A DNA stretch of 64,000 bases from Lysobacterales bacterium (GTDB lineage Bacteria > Pseudomonadota > Gammaproteobacteria > Xanthomonadales > Marinicellaceae): NCBI GenBank assembly GCA_027067055.1, contig JAMOMK010000129.1, forward strand, positions 1 to 64,000, in the 5' to 3' direction. Made by a program: the position numbers and the translations under genes. Position 1 is the first letter of the stretch. Every line of letters begins with the position of its first letter. This document shows positions 7,867-16,460 of this stretch, piece by piece. Under the pieces are notes generated by a model. That model did no database searches and had not been told where the DNA came from. It worked only from the letters and a program-made list of their open reading frames with translations.

Positions 7867-8976
7867 CTATTCATTTCTAGAGTGCATGTATGACTGTGCT
7901 TTTTGCATAATGTTAACAAAAGCTTGTTCTTGATTGTTTTCCACTACCGATATTATACGTTGCACTGCATCTCCAAGCGCATTTAATGTGGATTTTGAAT
8001 AATTGTTTAATTTTTGGATTTCAAAATATAGGTGAGGGTTATCAGAGACGACATTTTCACTAACCGACAATTGGGCATCAAAAGTAGTGCTTGATAATTG
8101 TGCTAAGGTATCGGCAGCTTCTCCTGATTCGGATAAGACGGTCATAAAGGCAATATTCAGAACATGAGATAAGCCCAAAATATAAGCAACCAATCTATCG
8201 TGGTCCTCCAACTGCATATCAATTTGTTCTGCCATTGTTGGTAAAAATAGTTCTTTGGTTTTATCAACAGATAATTTGTCACCTAAATCTATAAATATAA
8301 CGTGCTTGTTTGAAAGTAGTCGCGTATTTGGACCAAACATGGGGTGAATAGAGACAACTTTACATCCAGAATCAGCCAATTGCATTAGTGGTAATTTTAG
8401 AGGGCTTTTAATTGAGCCGACATCCATTACAATCCCTTGTGGTTTTAAATGTGATAAGTCTTGTAAAATTTGAGCACTAGCTGCAATCGGTGCTGAAACG
8501 ATAATAAAGTCATAATCTAATTCGGTAGTTCTATAGTCTATATTGTTTTTAAAATTAGGGTCAATATCTGATATATCTACTCTGAAACCTTGGTTACTTA
8601 AAAACTGTACAAACCATTGCCCCATTTTGCCTAGCCCTCCAATGACGAGTGCAGACTTATGTGAGCCATAATCAGAGGTGTTTATTTTTTGGTTTTCTTG
8701 TTTTTCTAGTGAAGTCTTTATAATCAATGAAAAAATACTTTTTGCGATTTCTGGGTCTATATTTTTTTCTTTGGCAAAATTCATAACATTATCAATGACT
8801 TGCTTTTCTCTTTGGTAATCTCTTGTGGGGCTTTTTGAGGTGAGTTTCACAGAACCAATAGCATCGATATTCATTTGTCGTTCAGATAATAAGCTTATAA
8901 TTTGTTTATCAATTTTATCTAGATTTTTGCGTAAAGCATCAAGTTTTGAAATGTCCATAGGTTTTTGGTTTGACAT
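7867..8976 (-). CDS. tyrA: Bifunctional chorismate mutase / prephenate dehydrogenase (T-protein)
   Basis: This 369-residue enzyme covers the two steps from chorismate to 4-hydroxyphenylpyruvate in tyrosine synthesis. Residues 10-95 are an AroQ chorismate mutase domain (LDALRKNLDKIDKQIISLLSERQ). Residues about 108-369 are an NAD-dependent prephenate dehydrogenase with the nucleotide-binding glycine motif GGLGKMG at 113-119, MDVGSIKSP near 190 and the conserved SIHPMFGP. This arrangement is the enterobacterial-type TyrA fusion. It is a single gene divergent from the csgG-like gene, with a 66-bp shared control region. A separate AroQ-PheA fusion is at 27509-28594. Confidence 0.94.
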   Translation of the reverse strand: MSNQKPMDISKLDALRKNLDKIDKQIISLLSERQMNIDAIGSVKLTSKSPTRDYQREKQVIDNVMNFAKEKNIDPEIAKSIFSLIIKTSLEKQENQKINTSDYGSHKSALVIGGLGKMGQWFVQFLSNQGFRVDISDIDPNFKNNIDYRTTELDYDFIIVSAPIAASAQILQDLSHLKPQGIVMDVGSIKSPLKLPLMQLADSGCKVVSIHPMFGPNTRLLSNKHVIFIDLGDKLSVDKTKELFLPTMAEQIDMQLEDHDRLVAYILGLSHVLNIAFMTVLSESGEAADTLAQLSSTTFDAQLSVSENVVSDNPHLYFEIQKLNNYSKSTLNALGDAVQRIISVVENNQEQAFVNIMQKAQSYMHSRNE

Positions 8977-9042
8977 AAAAAATAATTAGGTTAAGATTGT
9001 AACAATTGTCGTATTAATAAAAAAAACATTTAGGGGAAAATT

Positions 9043-9741
9043 ATGAAAAAAATCTTATTTACATTAACTTTAATGCTACTTGCTAACTATGCAGTTGCAA
9101 AAAATCGACCAGTGGTTGCTGTTATTGACTTTAAAAATGAAACAACTGCACCATGGTGGCAAAATGGCGTAGGTCGAGAACTTAGTGATATGCTTTCCAA
9201 CGAGTTGTTAGGGACGGGTGTCTTTAAAGTTGTGGAAAGAAAAAAATTAGATAGCGTATTAACAGAACAAGACTTGGGTGCATCAGGTCGTGTATCACGT
9301 AGTACTGCTGCAAAAATGGGCAGAATAACAGGTGCTCAATATCTTATTACTGGATCTGTTGCTTCCTATGAAGAGTCTGGTTCAAAAGGGGGAAGGTTTA
9401 GCTTTAAAGGTATTGCAGTCGGAGGAAACAGAAGAACGGTTTCTATGGGGATAGATATTCGAGTTGTAAATGCAACTACTGGTGAAATTGAGTATGCTAG
9501 AACTGTTGAAGCAACAGCGAAAAATGGCGGACTATCAGTTGGTTTATTTAGAGGTGGTTTTGGTGGTACGCTAGGTGGAGAAAAGAAGACTCCTGTTGGG
9601 AAAGCTATTCGTGCAGTGTTAATAGAAGCAACAGATTACCTTGCATGTGTCATGTATGACCAAGATAGTTGTGTAAATGAATATCGAGCAAAAGAACGTA
9701 AAAGACGTTCAAAAACAAGAAAATCCATTCGTTTAGATTAA
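9043..9741 (+). CDS. CsgG/LpoB-fold exported protein
   Basis: The 232-residue protein has a signal peptide (MKKILFTLTLMLLANYAVA) with no lipobox cysteine, then a CsgG-like alpha/beta domain. The VAVIDFKNET start, the GVGRELSDMLSNELLGTGVFKVVERKKLDSVL segment and GAQYLITGSVASYE are the hallmark strands of CsgG family proteins. The C-terminal tail is very basic (about residues 215-230). True CsgG forms an outer-membrane curli secretion pore and is a lipoprotein, and curli genes are absent here. This is more likely a soluble periplasmic CsgG-fold protein of unknown role than a curlin exporter. A terminator follows. Confidence 0.78.
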   Translation: MKKILFTLTLMLLANYAVAKNRPVVAVIDFKNETTAPWWQNGVGRELSDMLSNELLGTGVFKVVERKKLDSVLTEQDLGASGRVSRSTAAKMGRITGAQYLITGSVASYEESGSKGGRFSFKGIAVGGNRRTVSMGIDIRVVNATTGEIEYARTVEATAKNGGLSVGLFRGGFGGTLGGEKKTPVGKAIRAVLIEATDYLACVMYDQDSCVNEYRAKERKRRSKTRKSIRLD

Positions 9742-9763
9742 TAAAGGTTAGTCATTTTTACAT

Positions 9764-9794
9764 AAAAAGCCAGAGATTTTTCTCTGGCTTTTTT
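9764..9794 (+). terminator. Terminator after csgG-like gene
   Basis: AAAAAGCCAGAGA (9764-9776), a TTTT loop and TCTCTGGCTTTTTT (9781-9794) form a 13-bp perfect stem with a U-tract. The A-rich 5' side makes it usable in both directions. Confidence 0.92.
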
Positions 9795-9878
9795 AATGCT
9801 AATATTTATCAATTTCCATAGACTTTGGAAAGTATTGTCGTAATAGTCCATTGGTATTTTCATTTTGAAATCTGTTTT

Positions 9879-10301
9879 TTAGAAGATTTTCAACATAGAA
9901 ATAATTAATATAAGAGACAATATTCCAGTAATTGTTGTGAATATTCCCATTTTTTTTGATTTTGTCCAACCAGCCATAGAAATCACAACCAATAAAGACA
10001 CTGTACCTAAAAGAAAAGCAGACATGCCAATAGTTCCAGGAAAACTCAAATCTTTAATTAGCGCTTTATTTGGATTTCCTTCGGTTGTCATAATAACGAC
10101 CTTTGTCATTGCAAAAACTGAGACAAGAAAGAAATTGGCAGCAAGAATTGATATTGCTAATATATTATTAGTTAAACGAGTTTTTATATCTGAAATTAAT
10201 AAATTTGCGATTACTGCTATTGAAAATCCAGCAAATAATGAACTAACAGTCATTATTTGTACAGCAAATTTATTCATATATTCGAATGTAGTTATAGTCA
10301 T
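9879..10301 (-). CDS. Small integral membrane protein, unknown function
   Basis: This 140-residue protein has four predicted membrane helices (about residues 14-36, 45-68, 89-112 and 118-139) linked by short charged loops (SDIKTRLTNN, KVVIMTTEGNPNKALIKD, TKSKKMG). No known family motif is recognised. The plus-strand frame that overlaps it (9937-10335) reads like the antisense of a membrane gene, so the minus strand is preferred. It faces the 9764-9794 terminator and stands alone. The upstream region (10302-10529) holds no supported gene. Confidence 0.6.
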   Translation of the reverse strand: MTITTFEYMNKFAVQIMTVSSLFAGFSIAVIANLLISDIKTRLTNNILAISILAANFFLVSVFAMTKVVIMTTEGNPNKALIKDLSFPGTIGMSAFLLGTVSLLVVISMAGWTKSKKMGIFTTITGILSLILIISMLKIF

Positions 10302-10529
10302 GTTGTTAGCCTGTTTTTATTTGCAATCAGCTTAAGCGGACTTATTTATTGTAGCTTATTGGTGGTTATTGGGCAATGTGTTAGAAGGTTATTTTACTGT
10401 GAAGGGGTTGAAGATAAAGAAGATTGTTATTTTTGGTTGGCTAAACCCAACTACCCGAGTATGAGTGTTTTTTTAATGGGTGGAGCCAATCTTACGTGGG
10501 ATTAGGTGTTTTTTCTTCCTGTTTTACGT

Positions 10530-11072
10530 TCACTTTTGTTTTAAGTCGAGCCATTCCGATTTTGTTAGATTATACCAATTGTGAGGTATGCCTTCAAATT
10601 CGAATGTTTCAATAAATTTTAAACCGATTTTTCTGAGTATTTTGTTTGAGGCGATATGCTTGACATCTGCAGCTGCACCGATTTCTTTATAGCCTAGTTT
10701 TTCAAAGCCATGGTTAAGTGATGCAATTGCTGATTCTGTGGCAATTCCCTTTCCCCAGTATTTTTTTCTAAACCGGTAACCTAAATCATAATAATTAAAC
10801 TCTTTTCTTACTTCTGTTTCATATTTCAACCCTGTCCAACCAATAAAGTCATTTGTTTCTTTATCAATAACAGCCCAGCGTCCAATTCCATTATCAATAT
10901 ATTGATTTCTGATAAACTCGATCACTTTACTGGCTTGTTCCATTGTTTTGATGGGTTGTTTACCTAAAAATTCATGAACATATGGGTCTGAATCGAGGTC
11001 AAAAATACCCTTTGCATCCTGTTTTTCTAAGTCTCTTATTATTAGTCGCTGTGTTTCTATATGAATTTTCAT
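10530..11072 (-). CDS. GNAT-family N-acetyltransferase (RimJ/RimL-like)
   Basis: This 180-residue protein has the GNAT fold in the RimJ/RimL arrangement: TQRLIIRDLEKQDA at the N-terminus, GWTGLKYE in the middle, and the acetyl-CoA pyrophosphate loop RKKYWGKGIATES near residue 105 (R/Q-x-x-G-x-G/A). It ends with the SNKILRKIGLKFIETF helix-strand that is typical of this subgroup. Such enzymes acetylate protein N-termini, amines or small molecules; the substrate cannot be read here. It lies 57 bp downstream of the M15 peptidase gene on the same strand, and the two may be co-transcribed. Confidence 0.85.
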   Translation of the reverse strand: MKIHIETQRLIIRDLEKQDAKGIFDLDSDPYVHEFLGKQPIKTMEQASKVIEFIRNQYIDNGIGRWAVIDKETNDFIGWTGLKYETEVRKEFNYYDLGYRFRKKYWGKGIATESAIASLNHGFEKLGYKEIGAAADVKHIASNKILRKIGLKFIETFEFEGIPHNWYNLTKSEWLDLKQK

Positions 11073-11129
11073 TTATTGTATCCTGTTTTTATTGGTCGAA
11101 CACATCACAGTGGAGTGATGGAGTGATTT

Positions 11130-11648
11130 TTATTTACGGTAACACCAGTGCCAGGGTTCATAACTTATGCCGGTGCTGTTGTTTTTTGGGTAGCTCATGA
11201 AAAAGCCAAAATTCTCAGCATTTTGTTGTAGCCAATAAAAGGCTTCGGATTGGTCGAACTCTTCTTCTAGTATGGCTTCATTTTTTGCGCCAATGTCGAT
11301 GGCACAGCCTGTGTGGTGTTCGCTGTAACCGGGCAGGGTGTTGACTTTAAGAATGTCATCTATGCTTAGGCCTTTGTCTAATTTATTTTGAATCAATTGT
11401 TTTTGGTAGTCATAACTTCGAAATGCTGAGATGATTTTTAGTTTTATACCGGTTTTTTTGGCAGCTTTCTTCATCTTCTTCCATGCCTTTTTTGCAGCTG
11501 GATGAAGGTAAGTATCACGATCAAACATATCTTTCTTGCATTTTTTTAATCGTTTGGCTTCTGCAAATAGTGAAAAACAATAATTGCTAGTATCGCAAAA
11601 GCCTTTATTGTATTGTTTGATGTATTGTTCTAGTTGTTTTTGTTTCAT
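11130..11648 (-). CDS. M15B (VanY-like) D-Ala-D-Ala carboxypeptidase family protein
   Basis: The 172-residue protein has the zinc-peptidase signature of the VanY/M15B family: ISAFRSYDYQ (about 73-82), SEHHTGCAIDIG (109-120, with zinc ligands His111 and Asp118) and EPWHW (164-168, catalytic Glu164 and ligand His167). These enzymes trim the terminal D-Ala of peptidoglycan stem peptides. No signal peptide is visible; the N-terminus is charged. Export is therefore unclear and a cytoplasmic role is possible. Its start overlaps the stop of the upstream GFA gene by 4 bp, so the two are coupled. Confidence 0.84.
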   Translation of the reverse strand: MKQKQLEQYIKQYNKGFCDTSNYCFSLFAEAKRLKKCKKDMFDRDTYLHPAAKKAWKKMKKAAKKTGIKLKIISAFRSYDYQKQLIQNKLDKGLSIDDILKVNTLPGYSEHHTGCAIDIGAKNEAILEEEFDQSEAFYWLQQNAENFGFFMSYPKNNSTGISYEPWHWCYRK

Positions 11649-12031
11649 GTTATTTTATGGATATTTTGTTCCCAGTTTTTACCATCAAAGTCTTTGACCT
11701 GTATTGCATGTTTGGAAAAGTCATCAAGACAGCGCGCATTAATGCTCCAACAATCGGGATGAGAACGTGGTTGATAAAAAGATTTAATGCCGCACTCTTT
11801 ACAGAAATAATGTTTGGCTATCTTTTTATTAAATTGGTAATTGCTCAGTTTGTCGAAGTCGCAAAGCAGTCTCACATCAGTTTTTGGGATGATTAAATGC
11901 AAATAAGCTGTTTTTTCACACATGCTGCAATTGCACGCTGTGATTGTGGTTTGTTCTAGGCTTTGATGGAGTTTGATTTCAAAGCGAACGGAGTGGCAAT
12001 GGCAACCGCCTGTGTAAAGATACGAATTCAT
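11645..12031 (-). CDS. GFA/CENP-V-type zinc protein
   Basis: This is a 128-residue protein if it starts at ATG 12031; a TTG five codons upstream is the only alternative. It carries the cysteine pattern of the glutathione-dependent formaldehyde-activating (GFA) fold: GGCHCHSVRFE, then CNCSMCEKTAY, and later FCKECGIKSFYQPRSHP. These are two zinc sites in a beta-sandwich. Only a minority of such proteins act on S-hydroxymethylglutathione, so the substrate is not assigned. It overlaps the M15 peptidase gene by 4 bp and is the first gene of that pair. Confidence 0.82.
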   Translation of the reverse strand: MNSYLYTGGCHCHSVRFEIKLHQSLEQTTITACNCSMCEKTAYLHLIIPKTDVRLLCDFDKLSNYQFNKKIAKHYFCKECGIKSFYQPRSHPDCWSINARCLDDFSKHAIQVKDFDGKNWEQNIHKIT

Positions 12032-12093
12032 GCCTAAATCATACAAGTTTTGCGTTAATGTTCAATCATAAGTTATCAATCCAAGTGAAAATA

Positions 12094-12167
12094 TGCGATA
12101 ATCCCGCGACTTTACTATTGGGAATTTTTATACGTCTCTTTAAACGTATTTTTAGGGTTTCCCAATA
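12094..12167 (+). promoter_or_regulatory. yajC-secDF promoter and leader hairpin
   Basis: An extended -10 (TGC then GATAAT, about 12094-12101) predicts a start near 12108. The transcribed leader then holds nested inverted repeats. The outer pair is TATTGGGAA (12116-12124) with TTCCCAATA (12159-12167). The inner pair is ATACGT (12130-12135) with ACGTAT (12144-12149). The hairpin ends 21 bases before the yajC ATG. It is not followed by a U-tract, so it is not a simple terminator. The usual upstream gene tgt is absent here. Confidence 0.5.
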
Positions 12168-12188
12168 CAATTTATTTGGAGAATAACA

Positions 12189-12524
12189 ATGAGTTTTTTT
12201 ATATCTGATGCAGTAGCTCAAAGCGCAACTGGTGCAGCACCTCAAGGTGGTTTAATGAGTTTCTTACCATTGATTTTGATTTTTGGTGTGATGTATTTTT
12301 TGATGATACGCCCACAACAAAAAAAGATGAAAGAGCATCGAGCTATGGTAGATGCCTTGGCTAAAGGAGATGAAGTGACTACTAATGGTGGTATCTTAGG
12401 AAAGATAGTTTCTTTGGATGAATCGTTCGTTACGGTTGAAATTGCGCCAAACGTCACTATAAAGCTACAACGCGTTGCTATTTCGACGATTATGCCAAAG
12501 GGTACAATCAAAGCAATCAAATAA
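12189..12524 (+). CDS. yajC: Sec translocon accessory subunit YajC
   Basis: This 111-residue single-pass inner-membrane protein is part of the SecDF-YajC holotranslocon. It has a short periplasmic N-terminus, one membrane helix (about residues 24-42) and the signature MIRPQQKKMKEH directly after it. The cytoplasmic domain has KGDEVTTNGGILGKI, the YajC family hallmark. It is the first gene of yajC-secD-secF. The gap to secD (114 bp) is unusually long and contains a small repeat element at 12546-12606. Confidence 0.95.
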   Translation: MSFFISDAVAQSATGAAPQGGLMSFLPLILIFGVMYFLMIRPQQKKMKEHRAMVDALAKGDEVTTNGGILGKIVSLDESFVTVEIAPNVTIKLQRVAISTIMPKGTIKAIK

Positions 12525-12545
12525 AAATAGAGCTTTAATGCTCTT

Positions 12546-12606
12546 AGAGGCTTTTGCAAAGCTCTGCAACTTTATTACATGTTCCACGAGTTATGCAAAG
12601 GTCTCT
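12546..12606. repeat. 61-bp MITE-like insert between yajC and secD
   Basis: The two ends are imperfect inverted repeats. AGAGGCTTTTGCAAAGCTC runs from 12546, and the reverse complement of the right end reads AGAGACCTTTGCATAACTC, with 15 of 19 positions equal. CTTA occurs just outside both ends (12543-12546 and 12607-12610). The termini resemble those of IS5-group elements (GAGACCTTTGCA). No second copy was seen in this window, so the call rests on symmetry and position. Confidence 0.45.
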
Positions 12607-12638
12607 CTTAATAATTAGAAAATAACTAAGGATTTAAT

Positions 12639-14522
12639 ATGAACCATTATCCATTATGGAAAAATCTGTTAATTGTCTTTGTTTTGGCAATTGGGGTTTT
12701 TTATGCGTTGCCAAATATCTATGGGCGTAGTGCAGTAGTTCAAACCAGTGCACTTAAAGAACAGGCTGTAGATGAGGCTTTGTTGGCACAGATAAGTGAA
12801 AAGTTAAAAGCGGCTGATATACAGAAGTTTTCAACTGAAATTGATAAAGACACGGTTGTCACCAAGTTTGAAACTTTGGATGATCAATTTAAAGCCAAAG
12901 AAATCCTTGATGGATTAACGGGTTACAAATCCGCATTAAATCTAAAACCAGATGTGCCAGAATGGTTGAGTAATGCGGGTGGTAAAGCCATGACTTTAGG
13001 TTTGGATTTGCGTGGTGGTGTTTATTTTCTTATGGAAGTGGATATGAAAGCAGCACTGGCTAATAAGAATAATCAAATTCGCGGTGATGTGACTCAGATT
13101 TTGAAAAAAGCCAAGATTTCGAAGAAAAGTTTAAAATGGAATAAAGATAAACTAACTGTCAAGTTTAAATCTAAAGAATTTTCTGACAAGGCATTTGAAA
13201 TATTGCGAAAACAAGTGAATGAAGTCAGCTTTAAGCAACGTACAGTTGATGGTGCAGAAGCTATCGTTGGTACTATTCGTCAAAAAGCCATTGATGATAT
13301 AAAGACTAATGCCTTAGAGCAAAATATTTCAACTATTCGTAGTCGAGTTAATGAATATGGTGTGGCAGAACCAATAGTGCAACGTCAAGGCGCTGAACGT
13401 ATTGTTGTACAATTACCTGGTGTACAAGATTCAACTGAAATCAAAGAAACGCTGGGTTCTGTGGCGACCTTAGAGTATCGTGCCGTTGATATGGATCCAA
13501 GTCATAATGCTTTCGAAATTATGCAATCAGGAAAACACCCTCCGTTAGGTTATAAACTCTATAAAGACCAAGATGGTCGACCCGTTTTATTAAGTAAAAG
13601 AACCATTGTAACTGGAGACCAATTGATTGGTGCAACTGCAGGAACTGACCAGCAGTCAGGGAAACCAAATGTTAATGTTCGATTGAATAATATTGGCGCT
13701 AAACGCATGCTGAATTTTACAAAGGATAATGTTGGAAATAATATGGCTGTTGTCTTTAAAGACCGCGTACTGGTTGGTAAGAAAAAAGTTATTGATAAAG
13801 AAACCGGTGTTGAAACTACTCGCAATATTTATAAACCGCGAGAAACAGTGATTAGTAATGCCGTTATTAATGGTGTATTTGGGGATAGGTTTCAAACCAG
13901 TGGATCAATGACATCGAAATTTGCTTCTAAACTAGCTTTACAATTACGTTCTGGTTCATTGGCAGCACCTGTGGATATTGTCCATGAAAAGACTATAGGA
14001 CCTTCTTTGGGTAAGGAAAATATTGATAAAGGCTTTCTATCTGTCTTGGTAGGTTTTGTAGCGGTTCTGTTGTTTATGTTGGTTTATTACAAAACCTTTG
14101 GCTTGGTTGCTAATATTGCACTTGGATTTAATGTTGTCTTGATTATTGCGGTTTTATCCATGGTTGGAGCAACCCTAACTTTGCCTGGTATTGCTGGTAT
14201 TGTATTAACCGTTGGTATGGCAGTGGATGCTAATGTCTTGATTTTTGAACGAATCAAGGAAGAGATGCGAGCAGGAACTCCACCTAAACTGGCAATTAAT
14301 GCGGGTTATGATAAAGCTTTATCCACTATTGCGGATGCCAATATTACGACTTTTATTGCAGCTATTGTTTTATTTGCCTTTGGAACAGGGCCGATTAAAG
14401 GATTTGCAGTGACTCTGAGCATCGGTATTATGACTTCAATGTTTACAGCTATCATGGTTTCACGAGCGATTGTGAATAAAATCTATGGTGGTAAATCTAA
14501 ACTTAAATCACTTTCAATATAA
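12639..14522 (+). CDS. secD: Protein translocase subunit SecD
   Basis: SecD uses the proton gradient to pull preproteins into the periplasm after SecA-driven passage. The 627 residues fit the gammaproteobacterial form. The first membrane helix is at about 8-28 (LLIVFVLAIGVFYALPNIYG). A large periplasmic P1 domain follows, starting with MTLGLDLRGGVYFLMEV. Five helices form the C-terminal third, with GIAGIVLTVGMAVDANVLIFERIKEE containing the conserved membrane aspartate. secF follows 10 bp after the stop, preceded by a strong AAGGAGA ribosome site. Confidence 0.96.
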   Translation: MNHYPLWKNLLIVFVLAIGVFYALPNIYGRSAVVQTSALKEQAVDEALLAQISEKLKAADIQKFSTEIDKDTVVTKFETLDDQFKAKEILDGLTGYKSALNLKPDVPEWLSNAGGKAMTLGLDLRGGVYFLMEVDMKAALANKNNQIRGDVTQILKKAKISKKSLKWNKDKLTVKFKSKEFSDKAFEILRKQVNEVSFKQRTVDGAEAIVGTIRQKAIDDIKTNALEQNISTIRSRVNEYGVAEPIVQRQGAERIVVQLPGVQDSTEIKETLGSVATLEYRAVDMDPSHNAFEIMQSGKHPPLGYKLYKDQDGRPVLLSKRTIVTGDQLIGATAGTDQQSGKPNVNVRLNNIGAKRMLNFTKDNVGNNMAVVFKDRVLVGKKKVIDKETGVETTRNIYKPRETVISNAVINGVFGDRFQTSGSMTSKFASKLALQLRSGSLAAPVDIVHEKTIGPSLGKENIDKGFLSVLVGFVAVLLFMLVYYKTFGLVANIALGFNVVLIIAVLSMVGATLTLPGIAGIVLTVGMAVDANVLIFERIKEEMRAGTPPKLAINAGYDKALSTIADANITTFIAAIVLFAFGTGPIKGFAVTLSIGIMTSMFTAIMVSRAIVNKIYGGKSKLKSLSI

Positions 14523-14532
14523 GGAGAAGAAC

Positions 14533-15465
14533 ATGAATTTATTAGGAAATGTTAAATTTAATTTCATGAGTAAAAGAAAGCTTGCCTTGATTTTTTCAAC
14601 ACTATTGATTGTTATTTCAATTGGCTCAATTGCAACTCGTGGATTAAACTTTGGTTTAGATTTTACTGGAGGAACTTCAGTTGTTGTTAATTTCCAAGAA
14701 ATTATAGAGCTCGATGATATACGAAATGCATTAGAGAGTAATGATTTTATTGATGCCTCAGTACAAAACTTTGGATCAGCTAAATCAGTGCAAATAAAAT
14801 TTCAAACAACTAATGATGATGAATCAACTCAATTAGTCACTCAATTAAAACACATTATTAAACCAATAGACCCGAAAGCTCAAGTTGGCAAGGGTGATTT
14901 TATTGGTTCTCAAGTTGGAAGTGAATTAGTTGAGCAAGGCTCTTTGGCTATATTGTATGCCATTATTGGAATCTTGTTATATGTTACTATGCGATTTGAG
15001 TGGCGTTTTTCATTGGGTTCTGTCATTGCATTGGTACATGATGTCATTATTACTGTTGGTGTATTTTCTGTTGTTCAAATGGAATTCGATTTAACAATTT
15101 TGGCAGCTTTGCTGGCAGTTATCGGTTATTCACTCAATGATACCATTGTGGTGTTTGACCGTGTTCGAGAAAATTTTAGAGGTTTGCGTAAAAAAACACC
15201 TACTGAAGTTTTTAATACTTCAATTAATCAAACAATCTCACGTACCATTATCACTTCACTAACCACTATTCTAGTATTGGTTGCTTTGTTTGTTATCGGT
15301 GGAGCAATGATTCATGGTTTCGCATTTGCCTTGATAGTTGGTGTGATTATTGGTACATACTCATCTATCTTTGTTGCCAGTACGGCAACTTTGTCTTTAG
15401 GTATTACCCGTGAAGACTTGATGCCTGTTGAGAAAGAAGGTGCTAACTTGGATCATATTCCTTAA
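14533..15465 (+). CDS. secF: Protein translocase subunit SecF
   Basis: SecF is the partner of SecD. The chosen start is ATG 14533, because AAGGAGA lies just upstream and the protein then begins directly before the first helix; an in-frame ATG at 14485 would overlap secD by 38 bp and is unlikely. The resulting 310 residues have six membrane helices. The periplasmic signature NFGLDFTGGTSVVV is near residue 35, and the transmembrane motif IGYSLNDTIVVFDRVREN carries the proton-path aspartate/arginine. A terminator at 15492-15522 ends the operon. Confidence 0.96.
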   Translation: MNLLGNVKFNFMSKRKLALIFSTLLIVISIGSIATRGLNFGLDFTGGTSVVVNFQEIIELDDIRNALESNDFIDASVQNFGSAKSVQIKFQTTNDDESTQLVTQLKHIIKPIDPKAQVGKGDFIGSQVGSELVEQGSLAILYAIIGILLYVTMRFEWRFSLGSVIALVHDVIITVGVFSVVQMEFDLTILAALLAVIGYSLNDTIVVFDRVRENFRGLRKKTPTEVFNTSINQTISRTIITSLTTILVLVALFVIGGAMIHGFAFALIVGVIIGTYSSIFVASTATLSLGITREDLMPVEKEGANLDHIP

Positions 15466-15491
15466 AGTGAGAAAATATTGTAAATAGCAAG

Positions 15492-15522
15492 GGCAATTAG
15501 CATGTGTTAGTTGCCTTTTTTT
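15492..15522 (+). terminator. Terminator after secF
   Basis: GGCAATTAG (15492) pairs with TTAGTTGCC (ending 15515) with one mismatch and a short loop, followed by seven T residues. Confidence 0.85.
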
Positions 15523-15535
15523 ATAGAATACAAAC

Positions 15536-16459
15536 ATGTATATTTGGTCAAAAATTCAATCGTTGTTGCAAAGTAACCATAAGCTCTATTTGTTGAGCGT
15601 TGTGCAATCAAAAGGCAGTGCACCAGGTCGTACTGGTTTTAAAATGATTGTTGCAGATAATGCTGAACTGTATGGGTCCATCGGTGGTGGTGTGATGGAA
15701 TTTAATATGGTTGAAAAAGCTAAATGTTTACTTGAACAAGATCAAATTGAACATGACATTATTCAACAAGATCATAATGGAAGCTCCCCTGTAAGTTCTG
15801 GAATGATTTGTTCTGGTTCTCAAATCATTGCATTTAATTATCTTCATCCAGATGACTTGTCTTTAGTTAATTCAATCCAACAGACAACGAAAAATATAGA
15901 ATTCTCAAACAATGGAATTGCATTAATACCAGCAAATATAGAAAGTGGTTTCAAACAAGTAAGTCCTGATAGTTGGTCCTACATAGAATCTATGAATAAA
16001 AAGCCTATTGCTCATATATTTGGAGCTGGACATGTGAGTGTACCCACCTCACAACTATTAACTCAAGTGGGTTTTGATGTGTTTTTGTATGATAATCGCA
16101 ATGATATAAATACTTTTGAAAACAATAAATTTGTTCGTTTTAAACGAATTATTGATTTTAAAAAAGTATTGGAAGAAGTGGTGGTTGATTCTGGCGATTA
16201 TATATTGTTAATGACTCATAAATTTACCGAAGATAAGCTTCTTTTATCTCAATTACTCACCATAAATCATCAATACCTTGGCGTTTTAGGTAGCGATAAT
16301 AAGATTAAAGTGATGTTTGAGGCTTTACTTGGTCAAGGCATTAGCATGGATAAACTCAATAAAGTTCATGCACCGATTGGCTTAAACATTAACAGTCAAA
16401 CACCTGGTGAAATAGCCGTGAGTATTGTTGCCGAAGTGATAAAATATAAAAATCTTTAA
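15536..16459 (+). CDS. xdhC: XdhC/CoxI-family molybdenum cofactor insertion protein
   Basis: The 307-residue protein fits the XdhC family, which binds and sulfurates molybdenum cofactor and hands it to xanthine-dehydrogenase-type hydroxylases. The N-terminal domain has VVQSKGSAPGRTGFKMIV and GSIGGGVMEF. The C-terminal Rossmann-like domain starts with HIFGAGHVSVPTSQLL and ends with APIGLNINSQTPGEIAVSIVAEVI, both family signatures. A probable client is the IorA/IorB-like hydroxylase at 31392-34060, although that is 15 kb away. The stop codon is immediately followed by the palindromic element at 16461-16561. Confidence 0.9.
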   Translation: MYIWSKIQSLLQSNHKLYLLSVVQSKGSAPGRTGFKMIVADNAELYGSIGGGVMEFNMVEKAKCLLEQDQIEHDIIQQDHNGSSPVSSGMICSGSQIIAFNYLHPDDLSLVNSIQQTTKNIEFSNNGIALIPANIESGFKQVSPDSWSYIESMNKKPIAHIFGAGHVSVPTSQLLTQVGFDVFLYDNRNDINTFENNKFVRFKRIIDFKKVLEEVVVDSGDYILLMTHKFTEDKLLLSQLLTINHQYLGVLGSDNKIKVMFEALLGQGISMDKLNKVHAPIGLNINSQTPGEIAVSIVAEVIKYKNL

Positions 16460-16460
16460 C

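Noticed and set aside
9043-9741. Curli secretion pore CsgG
   Set aside because: There is no lipobox cysteine and no csg neighbours; only the fold family is supported.
9937-10335. Plus-strand frame of 132 codons over the small membrane protein
   Set aside because: The minus-strand product has four regular membrane helices; the plus-strand one is the usual shadow of a hydrophobic gene.
10257-10505. Plus-strand frame of 82 codons ending with PSMSVFLMGGANLTWD
   Set aside because: It overlaps the start of the membrane protein gene and its tail looks like translation of a degenerate palindromic repeat (GTTGG/CCAAC near 10434-10450). No ribosome site was convincing.
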